A stretch of 64,000 bases of DNA from JAJRZL01 sp964557855 (GTDB lineage: Bacteria; Zixibacteria; MSB-5A5; GN15; FEB-12), in the NCBI GenBank assembly GCA_964557855.1, contig CAZLBP010000008.1, positions 55,039-119,038 of the forward strand, written 5' to 3'. Positions 53,776 through 62,528 of this stretch are shown in pieces. The first letter of the stretch is position 1. Each line of letters begins with the position of its first letter. The position numbers and the translations under genes are program-made. A model generated the notes under the pieces. That model was not told the DNA's origin and ran no database searches. It saw only the letters and a program-made list of their open reading frames with translations.

Positions 53776-55641
53776 ATGAACGAGCAAGCATCGAAAAACC
53801 CCCAGCCCATCATCCGCCCCCTGCCGGCCCAGGTCATCAACAAAATAGCGGCCGGGGAAGTGATAGAGCGCCCGGCGGCGGTGGTCAAAGAGCTGGTCGA
53901 AAACTCCATCGACGCCGGTGCGACCGAGATCACCATCGAGATCGAAAAGTCGGGCATCAAACGAATCAAGATAGTCGACAACGGCTGTGGCATTCCGGAA
54001 GAACAGATCGAAATCGCCTTTTCCCGCCATGCCACATCCAAGATCAAGACCTTCGATGACCTCGAGTCTTTGTATTCGTACGGCTTTCGCGGTGAGGCGT
54101 TGCCGTCCATTGCCTCGATTTCGCGGTTGCGGATGGTGTCCCGGCCTCATGAGTCACTGTCCGGCACAGAAATCATCTACGAGGGGGGCGTGTTACAGAG
54201 CAAGCAGCCGATTGCGGCATCGCCCGGGACTCAAATCGAAGTCGAGAATATCTTCTTTAATACTCCGGCGCGACGTAAATTCCTGAAGACAGAGACGACC
54301 GAAGCGCGCCACCTGTCTCGAACCACTATGGCCCTGGCGATCAGCCGGTGCGATATAGGCTTCACTTTCACTCTGAATAATCGTGAAACCTTCTCGCTGC
54401 CGCCCAACTCGTCTCTGGCCGACCGAGTGGCCGGCGTGCTCGGCCGCAAAAATACCTTTGTTTCGGTCCGCGAGACAGCCGGGCGCGTGACGGTCGAAGG
54501 CTGTGTCGGGACACCGGACCTGGCCCAGCACAACCGCTACGGCCAGTTCATATTCGTCAACGGACGCTATATCCAATCCCCGACCCTGTCACATGCGCTG
54601 GCGGCCGGGTACGGCGAACTGATCCCGGGCGGCCTGTTTCCGGTCGGTGCGTTGCTGATAACGGTGCCGACAACGGAGGTCGACGTCAATGTTCATCCGG
54701 GTAAGACCGAAGTCAGACTCTCGAGCGAACGCGACATACATGAAATAGTGCGCCACGCCGTCCGGGACGCCCTGCGGCAGGACGGCATCATTCCCGCACT
54801 CAAAATCCAACCGCATCAGTCGCCGCCGTATCCACCCTCGGCGGATCGGCCGATCCCGCCCACCGACCGGACTTCACGCCATCAGACGGTCATTCCGGGA
54901 ATAGAACAGCGAGAACAATTCGATATCCACAAGGTGTCGGAGCTGTACCGAACTTCCCCTGCACAGCCTCCCGTATCGGCCAGAGTTGACCGGGAGACCG
55001 GTGAGATTATTGAAGAGGACACGCCATCGGATATCCCGTCTGAGCCGGCGCCGACTTTCGGTCCATCCGCCGGGTTTCGGTTGATCGGTCGCTTCGCCGA
55101 TCTGTATCTGCTGCTTCAGGCCGGGGATGATCTGTACATAGTGGACCAGCATACCGCTCATGAACGGGTGTTGTACGAGCAAATGCTCGACAGAATCGAC
55201 CGGCAGACCGTCCACGGACAGAATCTTCTCTTTCCGGTACAGGTAGAGCTTACCGCCGAGCAATTCGCGGTCTATGAGGAATCGCCGAAGGTTTTCGAAG
55301 ATTCCGGCTTCGTCACGGCGCCGTTCGGGGGCCGGATGGTAACTATCGAGGCCGTGCCGACGGTGCTGTCGAAAAAGTCACCGGAGAAAGTCTTCCTGAA
55401 GGTTCTGGATGATATTGCCTCCTTGCGGCGGGCCGGCAAGGACTTGACTAAGGCGATGGCCCAGTCCATAGCGTGTCGCGCGGCAGTGATGGCTGGCGAC
55501 CGGATTTCCGACCAGGAGGCGGTTCAACTTCTGGATTCACTGCTCCGCTGCGACGACAAATACTCCTGCCCCCACGGCCGGCCAACCTTCATTAAAATGG
55601 GCAAAGCTGACCTCGATAAACAATTCGGCCGTGGCAGATAA
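53776..55641 (+). CDS. mutL: DNA mismatch repair protein MutL with endonuclease motif
   Basis: The N-terminal GHKL ATPase shows NKIAAGEVIERP, ELVENSIDAGAT and YGFRGEALPSIAS. The C-terminal dimerisation domain has DQHTAHERVLYE (near 457), matching the metal-dependent nicking motif DQHA(x)2E(x)4E with Thr for Ala, plus ACRAAVMAGD and CPHGRP. The protein should nick the daughter strand itself, as in bacteria lacking MutH. It overlaps miaA by 11 bp. Confidence 0.96.
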   Translation: MNEQASKNPQPIIRPLPAQVINKIAAGEVIERPAAVVKELVENSIDAGATEITIEIEKSGIKRIKIVDNGCGIPEEQIEIAFSRHATSKIKTFDDLESLYSYGFRGEALPSIASISRLRMVSRPHESLSGTEIIYEGGVLQSKQPIAASPGTQIEVENIFFNTPARRKFLKTETTEARHLSRTTMALAISRCDIGFTFTLNNRETFSLPPNSSLADRVAGVLGRKNTFVSVRETAGRVTVEGCVGTPDLAQHNRYGQFIFVNGRYIQSPTLSHALAAGYGELIPGGLFPVGALLITVPTTEVDVNVHPGKTEVRLSSERDIHEIVRHAVRDALRQDGIIPALKIQPHQSPPYPPSADRPIPPTDRTSRHQTVIPGIEQREQFDIHKVSELYRTSPAQPPVSARVDRETGEIIEEDTPSDIPSEPAPTFGPSAGFRLIGRFADLYLLLQAGDDLYIVDQHTAHERVLYEQMLDRIDRQTVHGQNLLFPVQVELTAEQFAVYEESPKVFEDSGFVTAPFGGRMVTIEAVPTVLSKKSPEKVFLKVLDDIASLRRAGKDLTKAMAQSIACRAAVMAGDRISDQEAVQLLDSLLRCDDKYSCPHGRPTFIKMGKADLDKQFGRGR

Positions 55642-56557
55642 CCGTTATATTCCTGTCGTCTGCGGTCCCACCGGATCAGGCAAAACCGCCGTTGCGCTGC
55701 ATTTGGCCCGGAAAGTCCCTCTGGAAATCGTGTCTGCCGACTCGCGCCAGACTATCCGCAATCTGGACGTCGGTACGGCCAAACCGACCGCGGAAGAGCG
55801 GGAGCAGGTGAAATTCCATTTGGTCGATATCGTGGATCCCGGCGAACGGTACACGGCTTTTCGCTTCTTTGAGGACGCCAATCGAGCCATGGATGAAATA
55901 CTCGGTCGGAGCCATGTCCCGGTGGTTGTGGGTGGAACCGGCTTGTATCTTCGGGCGCTGACCGAAGGGGTAGTGGAAATACACGCCGACGACATGGCGG
56001 TCCGGGAGCGCCTTGAAAAAGAGATGGAACAGTTGGGCGCCGACGTGATGTTTAAGCAGTTACGGGAAATAGATCCGGCTGAAGCGTCGAAATTGCACCC
56101 CAACAACAAAGCGAGGATTATCCGAGCACTCGAAATGTACCTGTTGACCGGAAAGACGAAGACCGAACTGACCGCATCTGAGAAATACGCCAGAAGCAAC
56201 CACAACTTCCGGTACTTCTGTCTGCAGCCGGTGCGGCATACTCTCTACCAACGGATCAACGATCGCGTCGATGCCATGATGCAGGGGGGACTCCTTGAAG
56301 AGATCGAAAACTTGGTCAAAGACGGCCAGAGGGACGCGGTCAGAAAGTCCAATGTTATCGGCTACAATGAGCTGCTGGATTTTCTCGAGAACAAGTGTTC
56401 CCTTGAGGAAGCCGTCTCCATGATTAAGCAGAATTCTCGAAGATATGCTAAACGGCAGATGACCTGGTTTCGTCATCAGACTGACTGTCGAATGTTCGAC
56501 AATCAACAGGATATGGTGCGGTATCTGGAAACCGAAGCGGAGAGATTCCTGCGCTAG
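55631..56557 (+). CDS. miaA: tRNA dimethylallyltransferase MiaA
   Basis: MiaA transfers an isopentenyl group to A37 of tRNAs reading codons that begin with U. The 308-residue protein has P-loop CGPTGSGKTAVAL, SADSRQTIRNLDVGTAKPT, VGGTGLYLRAL and the C-terminal YAKRQMTWFR. The start is GTG 55631, inside the end of mutL, so translation is probably coupled. The mutS-mutL-miaA order is common. Confidence 0.95.
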   Translation: MADNRYIPVVCGPTGSGKTAVALHLARKVPLEIVSADSRQTIRNLDVGTAKPTAEEREQVKFHLVDIVDPGERYTAFRFFEDANRAMDEILGRSHVPVVVGGTGLYLRALTEGVVEIHADDMAVRERLEKEMEQLGADVMFKQLREIDPAEASKLHPNNKARIIRALEMYLLTGKTKTELTASEKYARSNHNFRYFCLQPVRHTLYQRINDRVDAMMQGGLLEEIENLVKDGQRDAVRKSNVIGYNELLDFLENKCSLEEAVSMIKQNSRRYAKRQMTWFRHQTDCRMFDNQQDMVRYLETEAERFLR

Positions 56558-56586
56558 GCACAGATTTTGCCCTTGTTGTAAAATGC

Positions 56587-56618
56587 TTGACACTTCGGAC
56601 CTGGACATACAGTATAGA
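56587..56618 (+). promoter_or_regulatory. Possible promoter of the mltD-like gene
   Basis: TTGACA (56587-56592) is perfect, but the -10 is uncertain: TACAGT at 56608 gives a 15-bp spacer and TATAGA at 56613 a 20-bp spacer. The leader would be about 80 nt. Confidence 0.35.
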
Positions 56619-56703
56619 GAATTGTACGACGTCCCTTCTATCATAAAGGGAGCGGTCGAATCTACCGATAAACTGTTCAAAACCTGCAGCTTGGGAAAAC
56701 GGT

Positions 56704-58935
56704 ATGCGTAAAACTGATCAATGTTCACACCTTGCACTTTCAACACTCATCACTCTACTGCTACTCTCGCTGATACTGGCCCTGGTCAGTTGCGGCGGCA
56801 AAGCCAGTCACAGGTTCGGCTCTCCCACCGAGTCATCATCTACCGACCGGTCCGGTGAAACGACCGATGGCGCCGTTGCCGCCGGGTCCAAGGCTGACGG
56901 CAAAAGTGGCGCTTCCGATCGGACCTCCCCCGATTACCAAGACTTTTTTGACGAAATGTACGCCACCGATTCTCAAAGCACACAGGGCAGCTCCGCCGTG
57001 ATCAACTCGGATGAAAGTCTGGCCGAAAGCCGCTACTACGGCGAGGTCGACGTCACCGATTCCGCCTCGGCCGTTGACGACGAGATATGGCGTCAACTGG
57101 ATCTGGCCGAGGAATATCATGCCATGGGTTTGTTGGCCAATCGCGAAGGCATCTGGGAGGAAGCGCAGTACTACTTCGAGAAGGCCATCAGGGTGCTGGC
57201 GGCGCTGGATATCGAAGGTGACTCGCTGGAAACCCCCGAAGCCGCCAAGTATACCAGCATCCTCGACAATGTCATCGCCGATTATCGCATGACCATGAGG
57301 TCGCTGGGTGATCTGCAGGAAGACGTCTCCGCCTCCGTTCTCCTGGAACGATTCCTGGACGTCGAAAACCGTCTTGGCGATGATTCGCTGCGAGTGTACG
57401 AGGAAGAACAACATCAGATCACGTATGACCTGCCGGTGGTCATGAACGATCGAGTTAAGAAGTCCGTAATCTACTTCCAAACCGTCGCCAGGGAGGCTTT
57501 TACCAAATACCTCACTCGCTCGACTCGATACAAGTCGATGATGCTGGACATCATCAATCAGTATGGCCTGCCGAATGACCTGATCTACCTCTCTTTGGTT
57601 GAGTCCGGTTACAACCCGCGGGCCTACTCCTGGGCGCGCGCCAGCGGCCTCTGGCAGTTCATTGCGTCCACCGGGCGGATGTACGATCTTGACCGCAGTT
57701 GGTGGTACGATGAGCGTCGTGATCCCATCAAGTCGACTCATGCCGCCTGCCGCTTCCTCAAGGACCTCTACGAAGAATTCGGCTCGTGGGAATTGGCCAT
57801 GGCGGCCTACAACGGCGGTCCCGGCCGAGTACGCCGGACGATCAAGAGCCAGAAAACGGTGGATTTCTGGAAAATGAAACTGCGCCGGCAAACGATGGAC
57901 TACATTCCCTTGATTTACGCCGCTGCCATCATCGCCAAGGACCCGGAGAAATACGGCTTCTACGACATCCAGTACGAGCCCTCATTAGAGTGGGATGTCG
58001 TTACTATTGACCGTTGCCTTGAGCTTTCGGTCGTGGCCGATGAGGTCGGCTGTTCGCTTGAAGAATTGAAAGATTTGAATCCCGAGTTGTTGCGCAAGTA
58101 CACCCCGCCTAATAACGGCAACTATCTTCTGAAAATTCCGGCCGGCGCCAAGAGCCGATTCCTCGCAGCGTATGACTCGATGCCTTCACCGAAGGAGACG
58201 AGCTGGGTGAAACACCAGATTCACCGAGGTGAAACCGTCAGTACCATCGCCGCCCGTTACGGCGTTTCCCAATACGCCATCCTTGAAGCCAACAACTTGA
58301 GCCGTCGATCCACGATCTACGCCGGCAGAACATTGATAGTGCCGGTGCCCCTCGATCGAGAGTACGGCAGCTCCGGCGGCAGCTATGACAAGTCCTCCTA
58401 TACCACCAGGAACTCGATCTACACGGTGCGCGCCGGCGATACGATGTGGGATATCGCCAAAGCCTTCGGCACATCCGTAGATGCCATCCGGCGCATAAAC
58501 TATATCGAGAGAAGCTCACGCATTTACGTCGGTCAGAAATTGAAGATACCTTCCGATGCCACATATCTGGCATCGACCGGCGATAAGGGCAGCAGTTCAC
58601 CGAAAACTTATGGTTCCCCCGGAACTGAAAAGACATACAAGGTACGCAGTGGCGACACGCTGTGGGATATTGCCCGGATGTTCCGGACGACAACGGCTAA
58701 GATTCGACATCTCAACGGGCTTGGCCGCTCAAGCCGGATATATCCGGGTCAGCTTCTCGTCATCGACCGCGGCGATGATGCTCACTATGTTATTCACAAG
58801 GTTCGACGAGGAGAAACATTGAGCCGAATAGCGCAAAAATACCGGACCTCAATCAGCAGAATCATCCAGTTCAATGATATCCAGGACCCGGACCGTCTGC
58901 ATGTCGGCGATCAATTGAAGATATACACCAACTGA
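56704..58935 (+). CDS. mltD: MltD-like lytic transglycosylase lipoprotein with four LysM domains
   Basis: The N-terminus ends in LALVSC, a lipobox, so the protein should be a lipoprotein. After a polar linker, an SLT catalytic domain (about 285-400) has the catalytic glutamate in SLVESGYNPRAYS, then SGLWQFI and AYNGGPGRV. Four LysM repeats begin near residues 502, 573, 645 and 697, for example YTVRAGDTMWDIAKAFGTS. It cleaves peptidoglycan during growth or remodelling. E. coli MltD has two LysM units, so four is at the high end. SppA follows after 9 bp. Confidence 0.93.
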   Translation: MRKTDQCSHLALSTLITLLLLSLILALVSCGGKASHRFGSPTESSSTDRSGETTDGAVAAGSKADGKSGASDRTSPDYQDFFDEMYATDSQSTQGSSAVINSDESLAESRYYGEVDVTDSASAVDDEIWRQLDLAEEYHAMGLLANREGIWEEAQYYFEKAIRVLAALDIEGDSLETPEAAKYTSILDNVIADYRMTMRSLGDLQEDVSASVLLERFLDVENRLGDDSLRVYEEEQHQITYDLPVVMNDRVKKSVIYFQTVAREAFTKYLTRSTRYKSMMLDIINQYGLPNDLIYLSLVESGYNPRAYSWARASGLWQFIASTGRMYDLDRSWWYDERRDPIKSTHAACRFLKDLYEEFGSWELAMAAYNGGPGRVRRTIKSQKTVDFWKMKLRRQTMDYIPLIYAAAIIAKDPEKYGFYDIQYEPSLEWDVVTIDRCLELSVVADEVGCSLEELKDLNPELLRKYTPPNNGNYLLKIPAGAKSRFLAAYDSMPSPKETSWVKHQIHRGETVSTIAARYGVSQYAILEANNLSRRSTIYAGRTLIVPVPLDREYGSSGGSYDKSSYTTRNSIYTVRAGDTMWDIAKAFGTSVDAIRRINYIERSSRIYVGQKLKIPSDATYLASTGDKGSSSPKTYGSPGTEKTYKVRSGDTLWDIARMFRTTTAKIRHLNGLGRSSRIYPGQLLVIDRGDDAHYVIHKVRRGETLSRIAQKYRTSISRIIQFNDIQDPDRLHVGDQLKIYTN

Positions 58936-58944
58936 TTCGGAACA

Positions 58945-59847
58945 ATGGCAAGAAAAAGAGAAGTCATAGTAGCCGTTATTATTGCCCTGTTCTTCTTCAG
59001 TGCCCTGGCGATATTCGGCCTGATGTTCATCGGATTGATGTCTGAGGGCGGAGAGATGGCCATCGGGGGATTCGGTGAGAGCGTGGGTGTTATTGAGGTC
59101 TTTGGTGTTATCAACGAAGAATCCGGCCGGCCGGTGATCGAACAGATCGAGAAATGGACGGAGAGCAGTGGTATCAAGGCTATAGTGATACATATCAACT
59201 CACCGGGCGGCGGGGTGGCGATTTCTCAGGAGATTTTCGACGCGGCCAGAAAGGCTACTGATATGAAGCCCGTCGTGGCCGCTATGGCCTCGGTGGCGGC
59301 CTCCGGAGGATACTACATTGCCTGCGCCACGGACAGAATCATCGCCAACCCGGGAACGTTAACCGGGTCCATCGGCGTCATTTTCCAGTTTCACACGGCC
59401 GAGGGATTGTTGGAAAAGGTCGGGATCGGCACGGAAACTGTTAAATCAGGCGAGCTTAAGGATGTCGGCTCCTATGCCAGACCGATGTCCGGGAAGGAAG
59501 AATTGATGCTCAGGTCGGTGGTGATGGACACCTACGAGCAATTCGTCAACGCCGTGGCTGAAGGCCGGGGCATGGAACCCGATGAAATCTATCCGCTGGC
59601 TGATGGTTCCATATTTACCGGGCTTCAGGCCTATAATCTTGGCCTGATTGATACGCTGGGCGGCCTGAGTGAAGCCATTGAGCTCGCCGCCGACCTGGCG
59701 GAACTGGAGGGTGAGCCCAATATCGTCCGGCCCCGACCAAAGAAAAAACTGTCTCCCTTCGACTTACTCGGTTCCTTCTTCCATGCGGTGGATCACGTGG
59801 TCAGCCGCGAAAAGGTCGGACCGGAGTTGTTGTATCTTTACAAATAG
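58945..59847 (+). CDS. sppA: Signal peptide peptidase SppA (short form)
   Basis: One membrane helix (VIVAVIIALFFFSALAIFGL) anchors the 300-residue protein. Peptidase S49 motifs are present: HINSPGGGVAISQEI, the nucleophile serine in ASVAASGGYYIA, TGSIGVIF, and the general-base lysine in VKSGELKDVG. The length matches the single-domain SppA of Gram-positives, not the double-length E. coli form. It degrades leftover signal peptides in the membrane. Confidence 0.93.
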   Translation: MARKREVIVAVIIALFFFSALAIFGLMFIGLMSEGGEMAIGGFGESVGVIEVFGVINEESGRPVIEQIEKWTESSGIKAIVIHINSPGGGVAISQEIFDAARKATDMKPVVAAMASVAASGGYYIACATDRIIANPGTLTGSIGVIFQFHTAEGLLEKVGIGTETVKSGELKDVGSYARPMSGKEELMLRSVVMDTYEQFVNAVAEGRGMEPDEIYPLADGSIFTGLQAYNLGLIDTLGGLSEAIELAADLAELEGEPNIVRPRPKKKLSPFDLLGSFFHAVDHVVSREKVGPELLYLYK

Positions 59848-60031
59848 ACGGCCGTCTTCCCTCCAAAGAATTCTTGTTGACTTTCATTTTTTCCTTTGCT
59901 TTTCTTTATAAGTATGTATCTTTACGTGTCACAAGGGCTTAACTGGTTTTTTGCGGAAAAGTCCGGAACATAATGTGTGTAGAAAATGAGAAGTGTTAAC
60001 GGATATAAACTTGGAAGAGAGGGAGGACTAC

Positions 60032-60316
60032 GTGACAAAAGCTGATCTGGTTGAACGAGTTGCCGAAAAAACAGGACTCACCAGAACGGATGTTGCTGTT
60101 GTTGTCGATTCGTTTCTTGACACGGTCAAGAAGTCCCTCGAAAACGGACACAACATCGAAATACGAGGCTTCGGGACTTTCAAAGTCAAATTGCGGAAAG
60201 CACGCAAAGCCCGAAATCCCCGCACCGGTGAAGTAGTTCCTGTTCCTGATCGGAAAGTGCCGGTCTTCAAGCCATCCAACGAGTTCAAAAACATGATCAC
60301 CAAGCTCGAGATCTGA
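60032..60316 (+). CDS. HU-family DNA-binding protein
   Basis: The 94-residue protein begins VTKADLVERVAEKTGLTR and has the GFGTFKVK and ARNPRTGEVV regions of HU/IHF, followed by FKPSNEFKNMI. It compacts and bends DNA. I place the start at GTG 60032, with GAGGGAGGA 6 bp upstream; the frame open from 59993 would add residues that no family member has. A small basic-protein gene follows 31 bp downstream. Confidence 0.95.
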   Translation: MTKADLVERVAEKTGLTRTDVAVVVDSFLDTVKKSLENGHNIEIRGFGTFKVKLRKARKARNPRTGEVVPVPDRKVPVFKPSNEFKNMITKLEI

Positions 60317-60347
60317 ATACAACACGGTCCCCTATTATGGAGGTCTA

Positions 60348-60443
60348 ATGCCGAGCGGCAAAAAACGGAAACGGTTGAAAATTAAAACCCACAAAAGAAA
60401 AAAGCGCAGACGCGCTAACCGTCACAAGAAGAAGAACAAATAG
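60348..60443 (+). CDS. AURKAIP1/COX24-domain small basic protein
   Basis: A 31-residue frame starts MPSGKKRKRLKIKTHKRKKR and ends NRHKKKNK, preceded by an excellent ATGGAGGTCT ribosome-binding site. The pattern MPSGKKRKR..THKRKKR..NRHKKK is that of the short AURKAIP1/COX24 proteins of Bacteroidetes and relatives, homologous to the mitochondrial small-subunit protein mS38. It is therefore probably a ribosomal protein. It is too short for most gene finders. A GC stem (60455-60473) lies just after the stop. Confidence 0.8.
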   Translation: MPSGKKRKRLKIKTHKRKKRRRANRHKKKNK

Positions 60444-60671
60444 TTCGATGCGGTCCCTCTCGGCCTGAGAGGGGCACCCAGCCAACTAAACAATCGGAGG
60501 AATTGCTTCAGGGCTTTTCAAGAGAAGTATGACTCCTGAACCTGAATTCAACTAAATCTTGACAGTTGACTCGAGGGGTATGGTATGCCTGTGCCGACGT
60601 CTCAGGGCGCGCCTCATGTTGTCTGCCTCGTTCTCCAACGGCACATGAAACGACCCAACCGGTAATCCCGC

Positions 60672-60703
60672 ACCTCGTTCCCAACTTGCACTTGGGAACG
60701 CCC
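60672..60703. repeat. CGTTCCCAA...TTGGGAACG palindromic repeat
   Basis: CGTTCCCAA (60676-60684) and TTGGGAACG (60692-60700) are perfect complements separated by 7 bases. A related copy is at 35743-35774 and a poorer one near 61020-61051. Confidence 0.7.
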
Positions 60704-60873
60704 CAAACGTCACCCGGTCGTTGCGCCGGGTGGCCACCACAAACTTCTTTGGGCTGGTGCGCCGTCACAGACCCATTCGTGACGGCTCAATACATTTCGT
60801 GCCCGGCTGATGGCCAACAGCTGTCTAATAAGTGGCACATTTCCATTGAGAATGACCGTCCGCCCCATCCACG

Positions 60874-60912
60874 CGTAGGGTGCGGCCTTGCGCCGCATCC
60901 ACTTACCGGATC
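60874..60912 (-). repeat. Inverted copy of the 18545-18583 repeat segment
   Basis: Compared with the reverse complement of 18545-18583, 35 of 39 bases agree, including the hairpin GCGGCCTTGCGCCGC and the end ACTTACCGGATC. The surrounding bases do not match, so only this module is shared. Confidence 0.75.
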
Positions 60913-61129
60913 GGCAGTGACTGGCCCCACCTCCAGGGGAAACAAAAACCAACCTAACATGATCTTTCGGGACAGCCCCTCCACAATTGCCGCCTCTGGT
61001 GTACCCAAAACCAATGACCTTGTTCCAACCATACTCGAGGGAACGCCCCTAAAAATTTGTAAACTTTCCATTCGCGGCCTCGTAAACCAACATAGGAGAA
61101 GAAACAGGAATAAAAGGAGTATTGAAATT

Positions 61130-62359
61130 ATGATTAAGTCCCTCCTCGCCACAACGGCCCTTGTGATTACGATGGTCCTCTCAGGATTTGCCGACAACTC
61201 GGGCCGGATTTATGGTAAAGTAACAACAGTCGATGGCGACGTGTTCACAGGGCTGATAAGGTGGGACAAAAACGAAGCTAACTGGGTCGATATCCTCGAC
61301 GGCAACAAAGACATCCCCAAACGAACCCATTCCGACAAAAGGGAACGGCGCCAGTACGGCGAACGAGAAACATCGATTGAAATCTTCGGCATTTCATTAG
61401 GCAAATCCAGCTGGAACTACTCTTCAGTAGGTCAGTCCGGAATCCGCTTCGGGCATATCCGGGTGCTTGAGGTGATTGATGATGACCGTGCGCTTCTCAT
61501 CCTCAAATCCGGACAGGAAATCGAGCTGGGCAACGGCTCCACGGATATCGGCGAGGATATTCGGGAGATTATCATCGAGGACGAGGATGAAGGAGAGATC
61601 GAGTTCCTGTGGGATGACATCGCGACAATCGAGTTCATGCCGGCCGATCCCGGATTGACATCCAACTTCGGGGAACGTCTCTACGGCACCGTTTCTACTC
61701 GTCGCGGCGAAGAGTATTCCGGCTTCATCTGTTGGGACGTCGACGAGATATTTCCGACGGACATTCTCGATGGCGAGTCCGAACGACGCGATCGTAAGGT
61801 CAAATTCGAGAAGATTTCCTCTATCAAACGCTATTCATCCAACGGAGCCACCGTTGTCCTTACCAACGGTGACGAATTAGTCTTGAAGGGGACGAACGAT
61901 GTCGATGACGGCAATCGCGGCATCATCGTCTCCGATCCCGGCTTCGGTCAGGTCATAATCAAATGGGACGAATTCGAGCGTCTCGACTTCTCCACTCCCC
62001 GGAGGCAGGTCACCTACGATGATTTCGACGGCGGCCGCTCGCTGAAAGGGGTCGTGTACACCGAGGACGGTGATCAGTTTCGCGGTCTCGTGCGCTGGGA
62101 CAACGATGAAGAGTATACGTGGGAAATTCTCGATGGGGAGTACCATGACGTGGAGTTCGATATCGAGTTCAGCTTGATATCGAAAATCGAAAAGCGCTCC
62201 CACCGGTCTTCCCTCGTGACGGTCAAGGACGGCCGCTCGTTCCGGCTGCGCGGCTCGAACGACGTCGACGACGACAATCGCGGTATCTACATACAAACCA
62301 CGGACGGAGAAGAAATCGAAGTCGAATGGGATGAGTTCGCCTACGTTGAATTCGAATAG
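61130..62359 (+). CDS. Secreted protein with three internal repeats, unknown function
   Basis: A signal peptide (LLATTALVITMVLSGFA) precedes three tandem repeats at about 26-169, 183-287 and 303-408. Each opens with a strand pair ending in a GLIRWD / GFICWD / GLVRWD motif and then DILDG or EILDG. Each closes with a D-rich segment (NDVDDGNRGI, NDVDDDNRGI) and a WDEF or WDDI strand before an F. The protein is very acidic and strand-rich. I do not recognise a family. ATG 61130 has AAAAGGAG about 10 bp upstream and begins exactly at the signal peptide. Confidence 0.8.
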   Translation: MIKSLLATTALVITMVLSGFADNSGRIYGKVTTVDGDVFTGLIRWDKNEANWVDILDGNKDIPKRTHSDKRERRQYGERETSIEIFGISLGKSSWNYSSVGQSGIRFGHIRVLEVIDDDRALLILKSGQEIELGNGSTDIGEDIREIIIEDEDEGEIEFLWDDIATIEFMPADPGLTSNFGERLYGTVSTRRGEEYSGFICWDVDEIFPTDILDGESERRDRKVKFEKISSIKRYSSNGATVVLTNGDELVLKGTNDVDDGNRGIIVSDPGFGQVIIKWDEFERLDFSTPRRQVTYDDFDGGRSLKGVVYTEDGDQFRGLVRWDNDEEYTWEILDGEYHDVEFDIEFSLISKIEKRSHRSSLVTVKDGRSFRLRGSNDVDDDNRGIYIQTTDGEEIEVEWDEFAYVEFE

Positions 62360-62475
62360 ATTACGTTATTCACTATCCCCACTTTGAAGAGCGAAATCCC
62401 GGCCGGAGCCATTCCGCCGGGGTCATCGCTATGGTGTCGAAACGCGTGTGGAAGATGTCCACATCTGCTCTGTTC

Positions 62476-62496
62476 CCCGGACCCTGGTCCGGGTTT
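62476..62496 (+). terminator. Probable terminator between convergent genes
   Basis: CCCGGACC and GGTCCGGG form an 8-bp perfect stem with a tight loop, followed by TTT. It would end the repeat-protein transcript and lies 33 bp before the end of the opposing gene. Confidence 0.55.
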
Positions 62497-62528
62497 CGTA
62501 TTCCTGTACCCGGTCGATCCCCCCCAAC

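Larger units (their letters stand above)
60444..61129. other. Repeat-rich non-coding gap
   Basis: A long frame runs through this region into the following gene, but it has no start signal and reads through palindromic repeats, so I do not call it coding. Visible items are the short stem at 60455-60473, the CGTTCCCAA repeat at 60672-60703, a CACCCGG/CCGGGTG hairpin at 60711-60732, the inverted match to 18545-18583 at 60874-60912, and a worn CGTTCCCAA-type copy near 61020-61051. The promoter of the next gene was not resolved. Confidence 0.6.

Noticed and set aside
56836..57891. Antisense frame of 351 codons opposite the mltD-like gene
   Set aside because: It is a shadow of a gene with clear SLT and LysM domains on the + strand.
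59877..59912. Possible HU promoter, TTGACT with TATAAG
   Set aside because: The spacer would be 24 bp, too long for a sigma-70 promoter; other pairings were equally poor, so no call was made.
60566..61129. N-terminal extension of the three-repeat protein frame
   Set aside because: The added 188 residues read through known palindromic repeats, lack a start signal, and would place the signal peptide in the middle of the protein.
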